DNA of 64,000 nucleotides from Bifidobacteriaceae bacterium UBA2724 (GCA_002353815.1 DEKK01000003.1:324481-388480); one strand, 5' to 3'. Counted from the first letter of the stretch, positions 50,102-59,888 are shown. Translations and numbers: made by a program. The notes: generated from the sequence alone by a model not told the origin.

Positions 50102-51727
50102 ATGACGGTCTGTCAACATTGCGGGAACTCGAATCCCCCCAAGGCTCGGTTCTGTTTCAAATGCGGGGCCAAGCTGCAGGCCACTCCCGCGTCTGGTCGC
50201 ATCGATCCGGCCGCGCTCTTCACCTTCTCTTCCACGCAGGACTCGGCGGATGACACTCCTGACCGGCGGCCTGCGCTCGATGTCGCCGATGAAGAAAACC
50301 CGCAGGCGCCGGAACCACAGGCGCCGACGCTGACGGAAACGGATCGGCACGACGACCACAGGCCGTCACGCCGATCCGAAGGCGCCCAGGAGGGGCAGGA
50401 AGACGATGGGGACCGCGCCGCGGCGTCGGATCCCGCACAGGCGCATGAAACCACCGAAACGCCAGGTTCTTCCACGGAATCCGATGCACCCGCCGAATCC
50501 GCGACGCCTGCCGAGGCGGCCGAAACTGCCGAAGCCGCCCCGGGCTCTGTGATGCAGCGGATCCCGTTCGACATGGCCCGTGGGGCGACGTCGGACCAGC
50601 CCAATCCCATCCTTGTGGCCGACGAGAGCATCGAGATGAAAGCGGCGGCAGGGAAGGGCCACTCCCGCGCCCTCCGCATCACGATAATCGCCGTCGTCGC
50701 AGCCATCGTGGTCGTCGCGACAGCCGTGGTGGGGCGTGGATTCGCCAACCGCGCGGATGACCCCACTCCGATGGTCGAGAGATACATCCAGGCGTTGCAG
50801 GACGGCGACTATTCCAAGGCGGCCTCGATGGAGCGCGGCGACCTCACCGATGCGCAGAAGACGCTGCTTTCCGCCCCGGCGCAGGACTCCGCCTATGCAA
50901 TGTCGCAGATCACCATGGCATCCGCGGGCGCTGACGGCGACACGCGGTCGTACGACGTGAGCTATTCCTTCGCCGGGAAGACGCAGAAATCCACCATCGT
51001 CGTGACGAAGGACGCCAACGGAGCCTGGCGGTTCACGTCGTCGCTCATGTCCGCGCTGTACGTGACCGTGCCAAGCGGTCTCGCCGACGGCGTCACCGTC
51101 AACGGGCTCGATCTGGCGGCCGGCAACGCCACCGGAAGCGCAGACGCATCATCCAGCCTGTGCCGGAGCTCCTGCGACGTGTTCCGCTTCGCCGTGTATC
51201 CTGGCCGGTACGCCGTGTCGGTGGATTCCGACACCACGTTCTTCACGCTCGGGGTCGCCGCCGACAGCGACGACGACATCACCATCGCCAGCTCCGCGAC
51301 CAACGAATACAACAACGCGGCGATTTACGACGCCCAGCCGACCGCTGACCTGAAATCCAAGATAACAAGCCAGCTCGCCACCGCCTATCGTTCGTGCATA
51401 TCCTCCGCCAACGCGGGCGAGGAACCCGAAGGCGCCTGCGGAGTGTATTGGTCGGATCTGCATTCCGACGCGCAATACAGCAACTGGCGCTACACGCAGA
51501 CCTCGGCCCCGTCGCTTGACGGGGATTACGATGGCATCACCCTCACGGATCCGCAGGATGGCGCTGACATCAGCGGCACTTTCTCCGCCAACGCCGCATA
51601 CACCTACGAATACGATTTCACCTGGTCGAACGGCACCGTGGACCACGAAGTGTCCGCCGGCACCTCCGCGCTCACCGGCACGTTCTCGATAACCGACGGC
51701 ACCGTGACCGTCTCGTTGGGGAAGTGA
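50102..51727 (+). CDS. Zinc-ribbon, single-pass membrane protein, paralog
   Basis: 541 residues. ATG 50102 is 7 bases after GAGG. Zinc ribbon CQHCG ... CFKCG (C4, C7, C18, C21), a disordered Glu/Ala/Pro/Thr-rich segment (about 40-180), a transmembrane helix at 191-212 (LRITIIAVVAAIVVVATAVV), then an outer region parallel to the previous gene: DPTPMVERYIQALQDGDYSKAASMERGDLTDAQKTLL, CISSANAGEEPEGACGVYWSDLHSD, and FTWSNGTVDHEVSAG. The shared CISSANAG/CIDTANSG and Ser-Asn-Trp core shows duplication. Instead of the Pro/Gly repeats it has an acidic linker. Confidence 0.8.
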   Translation: MTVCQHCGNSNPPKARFCFKCGAKLQATPASGRIDPAALFTFSSTQDSADDTPDRRPALDVADEENPQAPEPQAPTLTETDRHDDHRPSRRSEGAQEGQEDDGDRAAASDPAQAHETTETPGSSTESDAPAESATPAEAAETAEAAPGSVMQRIPFDMARGATSDQPNPILVADESIEMKAAAGKGHSRALRITIIAVVAAIVVVATAVVGRGFANRADDPTPMVERYIQALQDGDYSKAASMERGDLTDAQKTLLSAPAQDSAYAMSQITMASAGADGDTRSYDVSYSFAGKTQKSTIVVTKDANGAWRFTSSLMSALYVTVPSGLADGVTVNGLDLAAGNATGSADASSSLCRSSCDVFRFAVYPGRYAVSVDSDTTFFTLGVAADSDDDITIASSATNEYNNAAIYDAQPTADLKSKITSQLATAYRSCISSANAGEEPEGACGVYWSDLHSDAQYSNWRYTQTSAPSLDGDYDGITLTDPQDGADISGTFSANAAYTYEYDFTWSNGTVDHEVSAGTSALTGTFSITDGTVTVSLGK

Positions 51728-51854
51728 GCGACGGAAACCGCCATCCGGGTGTGAGGCATGTCGATTGCCGCAGACGCCCGCGGGGCGGCGGACGGACGGC
51801 GCAGGCAGCCCCGCGCCGCCCGCCACAGTCAAGGGATGGGGCATACTTGGACTT

Positions 51855-52520
51855 ATGAGCAATAAGAAAAGGACCACCGCGCCGGTGAAGCAGCCCAAGC
51901 TTCCTTTCGAGAGCGAACAGGACGGCACCGATTCCGCGTTGCTTCCGTGGAGCTACCGCCATGGGCGTGTGCTGGGCATGACGGTGACGGCCGTGAGCGC
52001 CGTGTGCGCGGTGCTCGTCGGCACATTCGTCTACCGCGTGGGATTGCGCCAGAATGTCCCCGTCGGTCTGCTCATTGCGCTGATGCTCGTCGCGCTCTCG
52101 TCGTGGAGCGCCCGCGCCCGCACGGGCACCTGGGGATTGGTGTTGCATTTCGTGATCAGCGCCTGTGTGCTCACCGTCATGGGCGATGACAACGGAGGCC
52201 GCATCTATCTGCTGGTGCGCAGCGCGCAGGTGTTCCCCACATGGATCATGAACAACGCCGTGTATATCTGGATGTTCGGCATGGTGGCGATCCAGCTCGT
52301 CATCATGTTCCTGCCCCACAGGTTCTTCGTTATCCCGCCCCGCGAAGTCGCGCCGGATGACGAGGCGGATGGCGCACAGCACGAAGGCCGCAAGCGCGGT
52401 GCACACACGGCGACGGACGCGACCGCCGAAGAACCGCAGGACGCCGCGGATGGCGAACGTTTCCAGAAGCAGGACGCCGACACCAACGCCGACGCCGACG
52501 CCACGAAGGACCGCGCATGA
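51855..52520 (+). CDS. Small multi-pass membrane protein, unknown function
   Basis: 221 residues. ATG 51855 has no ribosome site; CATACT at 51842-51847 lies 7 bases upstream and would place the transcription start at the ATG, so it could be leaderless. About four hydrophobic helices between 40 and 160 (GMTVTAVSAVCAVLVGTFVYRVGL, VGLLIALMLVALSSW, GLVLHFVISACVLTVMGD, NAVYIWMFGMVAIQLVIMF), then a long acidic Ala/Asp/Glu-rich cytoplasmic tail. Its stop overlaps the pheA start (ATGA), so it is co-translated with the aromatic amino acid genes. Function not recognised. Confidence 0.7.
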   Translation: MSNKKRTTAPVKQPKLPFESEQDGTDSALLPWSYRHGRVLGMTVTAVSAVCAVLVGTFVYRVGLRQNVPVGLLIALMLVALSSWSARARTGTWGLVLHFVISACVLTVMGDDNGGRIYLLVRSAQVFPTWIMNNAVYIWMFGMVAIQLVIMFLPHRFFVIPPREVAPDDEADGAQHEGRKRGAHTATDATAEEPQDAADGERFQKQDADTNADADATKDRA

Positions 52521-53485
52521 GCACGATCCCGCTGTACTATCTTGGGCCGCGCGGCACATTCACGCAGCAGGCCGCCAACACCGTCGTCCCGCGCCTGTCA
52601 CGGGTGTCGGGGCATGGCTTCGACACCCGCGAGGCCTCCACCGCCATCGAGATCTTCGACCGCGTCGCCGCCCGTGACGGCTGGGGGGTGGTCGCTTGGG
52701 AGAACAACGTCGAGGGATATGTGGTGCCCAATCTTGACGCGCTCCTCGACGCCGCCGGCATCGCCGCCGTGGAACGTGTGGTCGTCGACATCGCGTTCGA
52801 CGCATTCGTCCTGCCGGGCCATGGCGAGCTCACCGAAGTGACGGCGCACCCCCATGGGCTGGCGCAATGCTCGGGGTTCATCAAGGGCATGGGAGTCACG
52901 CCCCGGCCCGCCGATTCCAACGCGGCGGCGTGCCGCGACGTGGGGACCCACCAGATCGCGCTCGGTCCCAGCCTGTGCGGCGAGCTCTACGGCCTGCAGA
53001 CATACCGGCGGGCCGTGCAGGACTTCCAGGGGGCCCATACGGATTTCCTCGTCATCGCGCCCCGCGACGACGCGCGCGCCTATCTGCGCGCGATGCGCGG
53101 CGAACCGGGCATGGACGATGCCGACGGCTATGAGTCGATCCTCGGCCTCGTGCCGCTGAACACCGGCCCGGGCGCGCTCGCCAACCTGCTCGATGTCTTC
53201 CGTGACGCCGGGCTCAACATGACGAGCTTCATCTCACGTCCCATCAAAGGGCAGGACGGCACGTACTCGTTCGCCGCCACCATCGACGCGGCCCCGTGGA
53301 AGCCCAGCTTCCACGCCGTGCTCGAACGCGTCACCGACGCCGACACATGGGCGAAGACCCTCGCGGTGTACCGGCGTCCCGACAGGCCGTATCCGCCTGT
53401 CAGCGCATGGATGCTGCCCAGCGGCGGCGTGAAACCGGGCAATGACACATCTCAGGACAAAGACAGGGAGCTGCTGTGGCAATGA
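52517..53485 (+). CDS. pheA: Prephenate dehydratase
   Basis: 322 residues, ATG 52517 in an ATGA overlap. Substrate-binding domain starts YYLGPRGTFTQQAANTV; catalytic region includes VVAWENNVEGYVVPNLDALL. The C-terminal ACT domain GPGALANLLDVFRDAGLNMTSFISRPIKG senses phenylalanine. It makes phenylpyruvate from prephenate. The chorismate mutase domain found in some PheA proteins is absent. The next gene, tyrA, overlaps by 10 bases. Confidence 0.93.
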   Translation: MSTIPLYYLGPRGTFTQQAANTVVPRLSRVSGHGFDTREASTAIEIFDRVAARDGWGVVAWENNVEGYVVPNLDALLDAAGIAAVERVVVDIAFDAFVLPGHGELTEVTAHPHGLAQCSGFIKGMGVTPRPADSNAAACRDVGTHQIALGPSLCGELYGLQTYRRAVQDFQGAHTDFLVIAPRDDARAYLRAMRGEPGMDDADGYESILGLVPLNTGPGALANLLDVFRDAGLNMTSFISRPIKGQDGTYSFAATIDAAPWKPSFHAVLERVTDADTWAKTLAVYRRPDRPYPPVSAWMLPSGGVKPGNDTSQDKDRELLWQ

Positions 53486-54519
53486 TTGTTGATGGTCTTC
53501 ACAAGGATCTGCACACGTTGAGCGTGGGAATCGCAGGCCTGGGACTCATCGGCGGTTCCCTTGCGCAGCGCTTCGCCAAGGCGGGTGTGCGCACCGTCGC
53601 CTGGAACCACCATCCCACGCCGTATGCCGACGCCCGCGCCGAAGGCATCGAATGCGTCGACACCGTCGAGGAACTGGCGGCGGCGGACCTCGACATCCTG
53701 TTCCTGTGCACGCCTCTCAAGGCCATGGACGACGTGCTGGCGCGCATCGCCCCGGTGATCGGGCAGCGCACGACACTCAGCGACGTGGGCAGCGTGAAGA
53801 CGCAGGTCCACGACGCCGTGGTCGCGGCGGGCCTGGGCAAGCAGTACGTGGGCGCCCATCCCATGGCAGGGTCGGAATTCTCGGGATTCCAGGCATCGTC
53901 CGCCGATTTGCTCGACGGGGCCCTGTGGGCGCTGACCTTCGACGACACCACGGATTATTTCCGCTACCTGCTCATGGCCCGCACGATCACCGAAACCTTG
54001 GGAAACACGTTCATCGGCATAGACAACGCGACACATGACCGCGCCGCCGCCCTCATCAGCCACATGCCGCATGTCGTCGCGACCGTGCTCGCCAACACCC
54101 TCACGGAATCGCCCGAATGCAACGTGGCGGTGGCGCTGTCCGCCGGGTCGTGGCGCGACATGACGCGCGTCGCCCTCACGGACCCCGACCGCACCCGCGC
54201 CATGATCGAAGAGAACCCTGCGAACGTCGCCGAACTGACGCGCGAAGTGGCGCAGCGGCTCAACGAGGTCGCCGACATGCTCGACGACCCGCACGCGCAT
54301 TCCTTCGAGCTCGCCGATTTCTTCGCCCTGGCGGACCCCTACCGCCGCTACAAGCAGGCTCAGCGCGAGAACGCCCCCATCAGCGAGGGCACGCTCAGCG
54401 TGTATTCGATGTCGTGGCGCCGGGAACTGTGCGAATCCGCCGAACGTGGCGAACGCATCACCCACGTCGATGCGATCCGCACGTTCTCCATCGCATGGCG
54501 CGAGATCAGCGATATGTGA
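53476..54519 (+). CDS. tyrA: Prephenate dehydrogenase
   Basis: 347 residues. GTG 53476 behind GGGAG; ATG 53482 is an alternative two codons later. NAD-binding GIAGLGLIGGSLAQRFAKAG, catalytic GAHPMAGSEFSGF and LVGGLPHVV-like ALISHMPHVVATVLANTL, then a C-terminal helical dimer domain. No ACT domain. It oxidises prephenate towards tyrosine. Operon with the membrane protein and pheA. Confidence 0.95.
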   Translation: MAMIVDGLHKDLHTLSVGIAGLGLIGGSLAQRFAKAGVRTVAWNHHPTPYADARAEGIECVDTVEELAAADLDILFLCTPLKAMDDVLARIAPVIGQRTTLSDVGSVKTQVHDAVVAAGLGKQYVGAHPMAGSEFSGFQASSADLLDGALWALTFDDTTDYFRYLLMARTITETLGNTFIGIDNATHDRAAALISHMPHVVATVLANTLTESPECNVAVALSAGSWRDMTRVALTDPDRTRAMIEENPANVAELTREVAQRLNEVADMLDDPHAHSFELADFFALADPYRRYKQAQRENAPISEGTLSVYSMSWRRELCESAERGERITHVDAIRTFSIAWREISDM

Positions 54520-54584
54520 CGGCTCGACGCCAAGCCGGCGATCTGCGACGGCGCTCGCGGCGCCCTCGAGGCACGGCGCGGCAC

Positions 54585-54839
54585 CTATCGTGCGGCGCGC
54601 CGAGGACGTTCGGGAACCGGTTTGAGACGCACGATGGTCTCGACCGGGATCGACACGCGTTGCGCGGGGCGGCGTCCGTTCGCCGACGGGTCGCGGTCGA
54701 CGATCAGCGTCTCGCCGTCCCATGAGACGACGTGGCCTATCACATCGTTGTAGGTGCGACGTCCCGTGGCTTCGTCCATGCCCGCATCGGTGCGGACCAC
54801 GATGCGCGCGCCGGTGGGAATAATCTGTGGCAATTGCAT
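54585..54839 (-). CDS. Small SH3-like domain protein, unknown function
   Basis: 84 residues, ATG 54839 with AAGGTGGAG upstream. IPTGARIVVRTD ... NDVIGHVVSWDGETLIVDRD ... RVSIPVETIVRLKPVPERPRR resembles, as I recall, the N-terminal SH3-like domain of actinobacterial acetyltransferases of the Rv0428c type. Here it stands alone. It is on the opposite strand to tyrA and xerC. Function unknown. Confidence 0.7.
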   Translation of the reverse strand: MQLPQIIPTGARIVVRTDAGMDEATGRRTYNDVIGHVVSWDGETLIVDRDPSANGRRPAQRVSIPVETIVRLKPVPERPRRAAR

Positions 54840-54928
54840 GTCTCCACCTTACGCAAGCGGGGACGCTGGATACAATGGTCGACACGAGCCGACGCGGTGG
54901 ACGCTGCAGCCGGCGAGAGGGGGAGGAC

Positions 54929-56062
54929 ATGGGCAACGGAACGCATGACGGTGCGCGGGACGGCGCCTCCGAGTCCGCGGCACTGCGCGCCATGCGCGGC
55001 GCCGAGCCCGCGTTCGTTGCCTTCGTCACCTACATCACGTCCAACCGCGGGCTGTCCGCCCATACCGTCGCCTCGTATTCCTCCGACATCCGCGAATGCC
55101 TGGGGGTGCTGTTGCGGCGGGGCGTCGCCGACATCGACGATGTGACGCTCGCCGACCTGCGCATCTGGATCGCGCACGAGTCCCGCGACCATGCCAAATC
55201 CAGCATGGCGCGCAAAATAGTGGCGGTGCGGTCCTTCTTCGCTTTCTGCGCCACGCATGGGGTGACGCGCCACGACCCCGCCGAATCTTTGACGACCCCC
55301 AAGCTGCCCAAGATGCTGCCCACCGTGCTCACCGCTGAGCAGGCCCGCACCATGATGGATGCCGCCGACGCCATCGCAGGGGAGACGGACGGGTCGGCGG
55401 GCGTGCCGGCGTCCGGTGAACGAACGCCTGGTGAGCGGACGACCGGTGAACGAACGCCCGGCGTGCAGACACCTGCCGACGGGACACCCCTGGCATCGCG
55501 GCCCGACACGCAGGCGCAGGACGGCGGGCGGCCGTCCTTGCCCCGTGCCATGGCGCTCGCGCAGCGCGATGCCGCCATCGTCGAGGTGCTCTACGCCACG
55601 GGCATCCGCGTCGCCGAGCTCGTGTCGCTCGATCTCGACGACATCGACTTTTCGCAGCGCACCATGCGGGTCACGGGCAAGGGCAGCAAGACGCGCGTCG
55701 TGCCCTTCGGCGCTCCCGCCCTCACTTCCCTCGACACGTGGCTTGACGAGGGGCGCCCCGTGGTGCTCGCCCGGGCCGCTGCGCCGACGCAGGCGGTGTT
55801 CCTCGGCGCGCGTGGCGGCCGCATCAACCAGCGTCAGGCTCGGGACGTCGTGCACCGGCTCGCCCGCCAGTCCGGCGTCCCGGACGTCGGCCCGCATGCC
55901 TTGCGTCATTCCGCCGCCACGCACCTTCTCAACGGGGGAGCCGACCTGCGCGAGGTGCAGGAGTTGCTCGGCCATTCCTCGCTGAGCACGACCCAGCGGT
56001 ACACGCATGTTTCCATCGAGCAGATGGCCGAGACGTACCGCCGCGCTTTCCCGCGTGCCTGA
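54929..56062 (+). CDS. xerC: Tyrosine recombinase XerC with an internal low-complexity insertion
   Basis: 377 residues, ATG 54929 behind GGGGGAGG. The core-binding domain (FVTYITSNRGLSAHTVASYSSDI) and catalytic domain (R227 in ATGIRVAELVSL, GKGSKTRVVP, HALRHSAATHLLNGGADLREVQELLGHSS, YTHVS) are normal. Between them, about residues 151-205, is an insertion with repeats of GERTPGERTTGERTPG (15 bp in DNA near 55415-55462). Normal XerC is about 300 residues, so this is an extra flexible loop. It pairs with XerD (41.8 kb). Confidence 0.93.
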   Translation: MGNGTHDGARDGASESAALRAMRGAEPAFVAFVTYITSNRGLSAHTVASYSSDIRECLGVLLRRGVADIDDVTLADLRIWIAHESRDHAKSSMARKIVAVRSFFAFCATHGVTRHDPAESLTTPKLPKMLPTVLTAEQARTMMDAADAIAGETDGSAGVPASGERTPGERTTGERTPGVQTPADGTPLASRPDTQAQDGGRPSLPRAMALAQRDAAIVEVLYATGIRVAELVSLDLDDIDFSQRTMRVTGKGSKTRVVPFGAPALTSLDTWLDEGRPVVLARAAAPTQAVFLGARGGRINQRQARDVVHRLARQSGVPDVGPHALRHSAATHLLNGGADLREVQELLGHSSLSTTQRYTHVSIEQMAETYRRAFPRA

Positions 56063-56303
56063 CCGTCCGTCCCGCGGAAATCCCCGGCGCGCAGCGTTCC
56101 CCGTCTCGACTGCGCAGAATTGGTTACATGGCGGACAGATGTCCACAATGCGGTTGGATAATGTTTGCTTCCCGCGTCTGCTCTGGATTCATTCGACAGT
56201 CAGTGGTATTTTGCGAACCGTTCTGTGTGCATCTGACGAAGATGCTGTGACGGGCGGTCGATGCCATCGGCAATCGGGGATCCGCCGCGGAAGGAGAAGA
56301 GGA

Positions 56304-57950
56304 ATGCGATTGCATTCGAAGGTGATCGGTGCGGCGTTGTGCGTCGCATCGATCGTGGCGCCCCTTGCTGCATGCGGCGGTTCGCGGTCGCAGCAGATGG
56401 ACGGCATGATCATCAGCTACCAGGCCAGCGAGCCCCAAAATCCGCTGATCCCCGGAGATACGAACGAGACCGGCGGCGGCCATGTGATCGACATGCTTTT
56501 CGCCGGGCTCATCGGCTACGACAAGGACGGCAACGTCGTCAACGAGGTGGCCAAGAGCATCACCCCCGAAAACGGCAACAAACGCTACCGCGTGGTGCTC
56601 AACGACGACTGGACTTTCGACGACGGCACCAAGGTCACCGCGGAGTCGTTCACCAGGGCGTGGAGCTACACGGCCAACGCCACGAACGCCCAGATGAACG
56701 CCAGCTTCTTCGCATCCATCAAGGGGTACGACGCCCTGCAGAAGTCCGGCGTGGCGTCGGACGCCCAGCTCCCGGGCCTCACGGTCGTCTCCGAGACCGA
56801 GTTCACCATCGACCTGACCGAGGCGTCGGCGACATTCCCCACCATGCTCGGGGGCGAGGCGTTCTTCCCGCTGCCCGACAGTTTCTACGACGACCCGGCC
56901 GCCTTCGGCAGCCATCCGATCGGCGACGGCCCCTACAAGTTCGACTCCTGGACGCATAACCAGAACATCCTCGTGCGCCGCAACGACACCTACCATGGCA
57001 ATTTCCCCGCCAGGAACGACGGCATCAACTTCGTGATCTACACCGACGCCGACACCGCGTATTCCGACGTGCAGGCCGGCAACCTCGACCTGCTCGACAA
57101 CATTCCGTCGTCGTCATCCGTCACGTTCCAGTACGACCCCACGGTGCAGGCGGTCAACAACCCCGGCTCCGTGCTGCAGACCTTCACGTTCCCCAACGAC
57201 ATGGACCATTTCGGCGACGATGAGGAAGGGCACCTGCGGCGCCAGGCGGTATCGATGGCCATCAACCGCGAGACGCTGTGCAAGAAGATCCTCGGCGGCA
57301 CCGCGACGCCCGCCACGGACTTCCTCTCGCCGGTGATCCCCGGATACTCCGACAGCCTCGACGGCGCCGACGTCCTCACCTACGACCCCGACAAGGCCAA
57401 GGAACTGTGGGCCGAGGCCGACGCCATCAACCCGTGGGACAACGACACCGACGTCCTCAAGTTCTCGTACAACGCCGACAACCCCTCGGCCAAGAGCATC
57501 TATGACGCGGTGGCGCACTACGTGTCGAACTCGCTGGGCATCAGGGCGGTCACCAACCCGGTCTCGACGTTCGCCGAATACCGCCAGGAGATCACCGACC
57601 GCAAGCTCAAGACGGCGTTCCGCACCGGCTGGCAGCCGGATTACCCCGCCGCCGACAACTACCTCGTGCAGCTCTACGACTCCGCCGCGGCCGACGGCAA
57701 CGGCGCGAACGACGGTGACTACAAGAGCCCCGAGTTCGACAAGCTCATGGACAAGGCAGCCGCGGCACCGACCATCGGGGAAGCCAACGAGTACTACCAG
57801 CAGGGTGAAGAAATCCTGCTCAACGACCTTCCGGCCGTGCCTCTCTTCTACCAGAACGCAGCCATCGTGAGCGCCCAGGGCGTGCACAACGTGGAGACGA
57901 ACTGGAAGAACATGCCCGTGCTGCAGGACGTGACGAAAGACATGGAGTAA
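56304..57950 (+). CDS. ABC transporter substrate-binding lipoprotein, oligopeptide/dipeptide type
   Basis: 548 residues, ATG 56304 behind AAGGAGAAGAGG. Signal peptide with lipobox VAPLAAC|G (Cys about 24). The family 5 pattern continues with ISYQASEPQNPLIPGDT, HVIDMLFAGLIGYDKDGNVV and DDWTFDDGTKVTAESF. It binds peptides outside the membrane and gives them to the two permeases that follow. First gene of a four-gene operon (binding protein, permease B, permease C, fused ATPase). Confidence 0.92.
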   Translation: MRLHSKVIGAALCVASIVAPLAACGGSRSQQMDGMIISYQASEPQNPLIPGDTNETGGGHVIDMLFAGLIGYDKDGNVVNEVAKSITPENGNKRYRVVLNDDWTFDDGTKVTAESFTRAWSYTANATNAQMNASFFASIKGYDALQKSGVASDAQLPGLTVVSETEFTIDLTEASATFPTMLGGEAFFPLPDSFYDDPAAFGSHPIGDGPYKFDSWTHNQNILVRRNDTYHGNFPARNDGINFVIYTDADTAYSDVQAGNLDLLDNIPSSSSVTFQYDPTVQAVNNPGSVLQTFTFPNDMDHFGDDEEGHLRRQAVSMAINRETLCKKILGGTATPATDFLSPVIPGYSDSLDGADVLTYDPDKAKELWAEADAINPWDNDTDVLKFSYNADNPSAKSIYDAVAHYVSNSLGIRAVTNPVSTFAEYRQEITDRKLKTAFRTGWQPDYPAADNYLVQLYDSAAADGNGANDGDYKSPEFDKLMDKAAAAPTIGEANEYYQQGEEILLNDLPAVPLFYQNAAIVSAQGVHNVETNWKNMPVLQDVTKDME

Positions 57951-57959
57951 GGGGAAGGA

Positions 57960-58886
57960 ATGGGACGTTATCTCTTGCGCCGCGTGCTGCAGATGATCCC
58001 CGTGATCATCGGCACCACGCTGCTTATCTACGCTCTGGTGTTCGCCCTGCCGGGCGACCCGGTCAAGGCGATGTTCGGCGAGAAGCCCGTCAATGACGCG
58101 GTTGCCGCGCAGATCCGCGCCGAATACAACCTCGACAAGCCGTTCATCGTGCAGTACCTGCTGTTCCTCAAGAACGCGCTGACGCTGGACTTCGGCAACA
58201 CGTTCTCCGGCCGCCCCGTCATCGATGTGATCGGCGACGCGTTCCCCATCACCATCAGGCTTGCGCTCATGGCGTTCGTGTTCGAAGGCGTGTTCGGCGT
58301 GATCTTCGGCATCATCGCCGGTCTGAAGAAAGGCAAGTGGTATGACTCGGTGATACTCATCGTGTCGCTGCTGCTCATCTCCGTGCCGACCTTCGTCACC
58401 GGCTTCGTGGGGCAGTACCTCTTCGGCGTCAAGTGGCAGATCCTGCCCGTGACCGCCGGCCGCAACCCCGGCTTCATCGACCTGCTGCTGCCCGCCTGCG
58501 TGCTCGGCTCCGTGTCGATGGCGTACATCATCCGCCTGACGCGCACCGAGGTCGCCTCCAACAAAACCGCGGACTACGTGCGCACGGCGCGCGCCAAGGG
58601 CATGAGCAACCGCAAGGTGACGATGCGCCACATCCTGCGCAACTCGCTCATCCCCGTCGTCACCTATCTGGGCGCCGACCTCGGCAGCCTCATGGGAGGC
58701 GCCATGATCACCGAGCGCATCTTCAACATCCAGGGCATCGGCAACACGCTGTGGCAGGGGATCCTGCGCGGCGAGGCGACCCTCGTCGTGTCGATCGTGA
58801 CGCTGCTCGTGTTCGTCTTCGTCGTCTGCAACCTGGTCGTCGACCTGCTGTACGCGGTCCTCGACCCACGCATCAGGTACGAGTGA
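57960..58886 (+). CDS. Peptide ABC transporter permease (OppB/DppB type)
   Basis: 308 residues, ATG 57960, GGGGAAGG upstream. Starts MGRYLLRRVLQMIPVIIGTTLLIYALVFALPGDPVKAMFG with the first helix, then a large outside loop. The inside loop YVRTARAKGMSNRKVTMRHILRNSLIPVVTYLG is the EAA-type coupling region. Six helices in all. Forms the channel with the next permease. Confidence 0.94.
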   Translation: MGRYLLRRVLQMIPVIIGTTLLIYALVFALPGDPVKAMFGEKPVNDAVAAQIRAEYNLDKPFIVQYLLFLKNALTLDFGNTFSGRPVIDVIGDAFPITIRLALMAFVFEGVFGVIFGIIAGLKKGKWYDSVILIVSLLLISVPTFVTGFVGQYLFGVKWQILPVTAGRNPGFIDLLLPACVLGSVSMAYIIRLTRTEVASNKTADYVRTARAKGMSNRKVTMRHILRNSLIPVVTYLGADLGSLMGGAMITERIFNIQGIGNTLWQGILRGEATLVVSIVTLLVFVFVVCNLVVDLLYAVLDPRIRYE

Positions 58887-58901
58887 GGGGAGGGTTTCAT
58901 C

Positions 58902-59888
58902 ATGACTTCACAGACACCGGACACCACCGCCTCCCAGGCCTGCGCATCCGCGCCGCTCGCCGGGCAGGAGCGCTACGTCGCCCCGCTCGACGAGACGCCG
59001 CTGCAGCAGGTCGACTCCATAGACGAAAGCCAGCCTGCGTCGAGCATGTGGGCCGAGGCGTGGCGCACGCTCCGCCGCAACCCGCTGTTCATCGTCTCGG
59101 CCGTGCTCATCGTGCTCGTGCTGCTCGTCGCGTTCTTCCCGTCGCTTTTCGCCAAGGGAGACCCAAACTACTGCGACCTCGAGCATTCTCTCGACCCCGC
59201 CGGGCCCGGGCATCCGTTCGGATACGACCTCATGGGCTGCGACGTGTACACGCGCACCGTCTACGGCACGCGGGCGTCGCTGTCGGTGGGCGTGCTCACC
59301 ACAATCCTCGTCGTCATCGTCGGCGGCCTCATCGGCGCCCTCGCCGGATACTTCGGCGGATGGGTCGACGCCGTGCTCAGCCGCATCACCGACATCTTCT
59401 ACGCCATCCCGCTGCTGCTCGGCGCCATCGTCGTGCTGCAGATGTTCCGCACGTCCGAATCGATCTGGAAGGTCGTGTTCGTGCTCGCGTTGTTCGGCTG
59501 GGTGTCGGTGGCGCGCATCACGCGCGGCTCCGTCATGGAGGCCAAGAACCTTGAGTTCAACACGGCGTCCGAGGCGCTCGGGCTGTCGCGTATCAAGAAC
59601 CTGTTCCGCCATGTGATCCCCAATTCGCTCGCGCCCGTCATCGTCGTGGCGACGACGTCCCTCGGCACCTACATCGTGTCGGAGGCGACGCTGAGCTTCC
59701 TGGGCATCGGCCTGCCGAGCACCATGGTCAGCTGGGGCGGCGATATCTCGGCGGCGCAGAGCCTGCTCCGCGTGGCCCCGTCCGTGCTGTTCTGGCCGTC
59801 GCTGGCGCTTGCCATCACCGTGCTGTCGTTCATCATGATGGGCGACGCCGTGCGCGATGCGCTCGACCCGAAGAGCCGCACGCTGTGA
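58902..59888 (+). CDS. Peptide ABC transporter permease (OppC/DppC type)
   Basis: 328 residues, ATG 58902 behind GGGGAGGG. A cytoplasmic extension of about 50 residues precedes the first helix (NPLFIVSAVLIVLVLLVAFFPSLFA). GYDLMGCDVYTRTVYGTRASLSVGVLTT and the EAA-like SEALGLSRIKNLFRHVIPNSLAPVIV are characteristic. Ends GDAVRDALDPKSRTL. Partner of the preceding permease. Confidence 0.94.
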   Translation: MTSQTPDTTASQACASAPLAGQERYVAPLDETPLQQVDSIDESQPASSMWAEAWRTLRRNPLFIVSAVLIVLVLLVAFFPSLFAKGDPNYCDLEHSLDPAGPGHPFGYDLMGCDVYTRTVYGTRASLSVGVLTTILVVIVGGLIGALAGYFGGWVDAVLSRITDIFYAIPLLLGAIVVLQMFRTSESIWKVVFVLALFGWVSVARITRGSVMEAKNLEFNTASEALGLSRIKNLFRHVIPNSLAPVIVVATTSLGTYIVSEATLSFLGIGLPSTMVSWGGDISAAQSLLRVAPSVLFWPSLALAITVLSFIMMGDAVRDALDPKSRTL

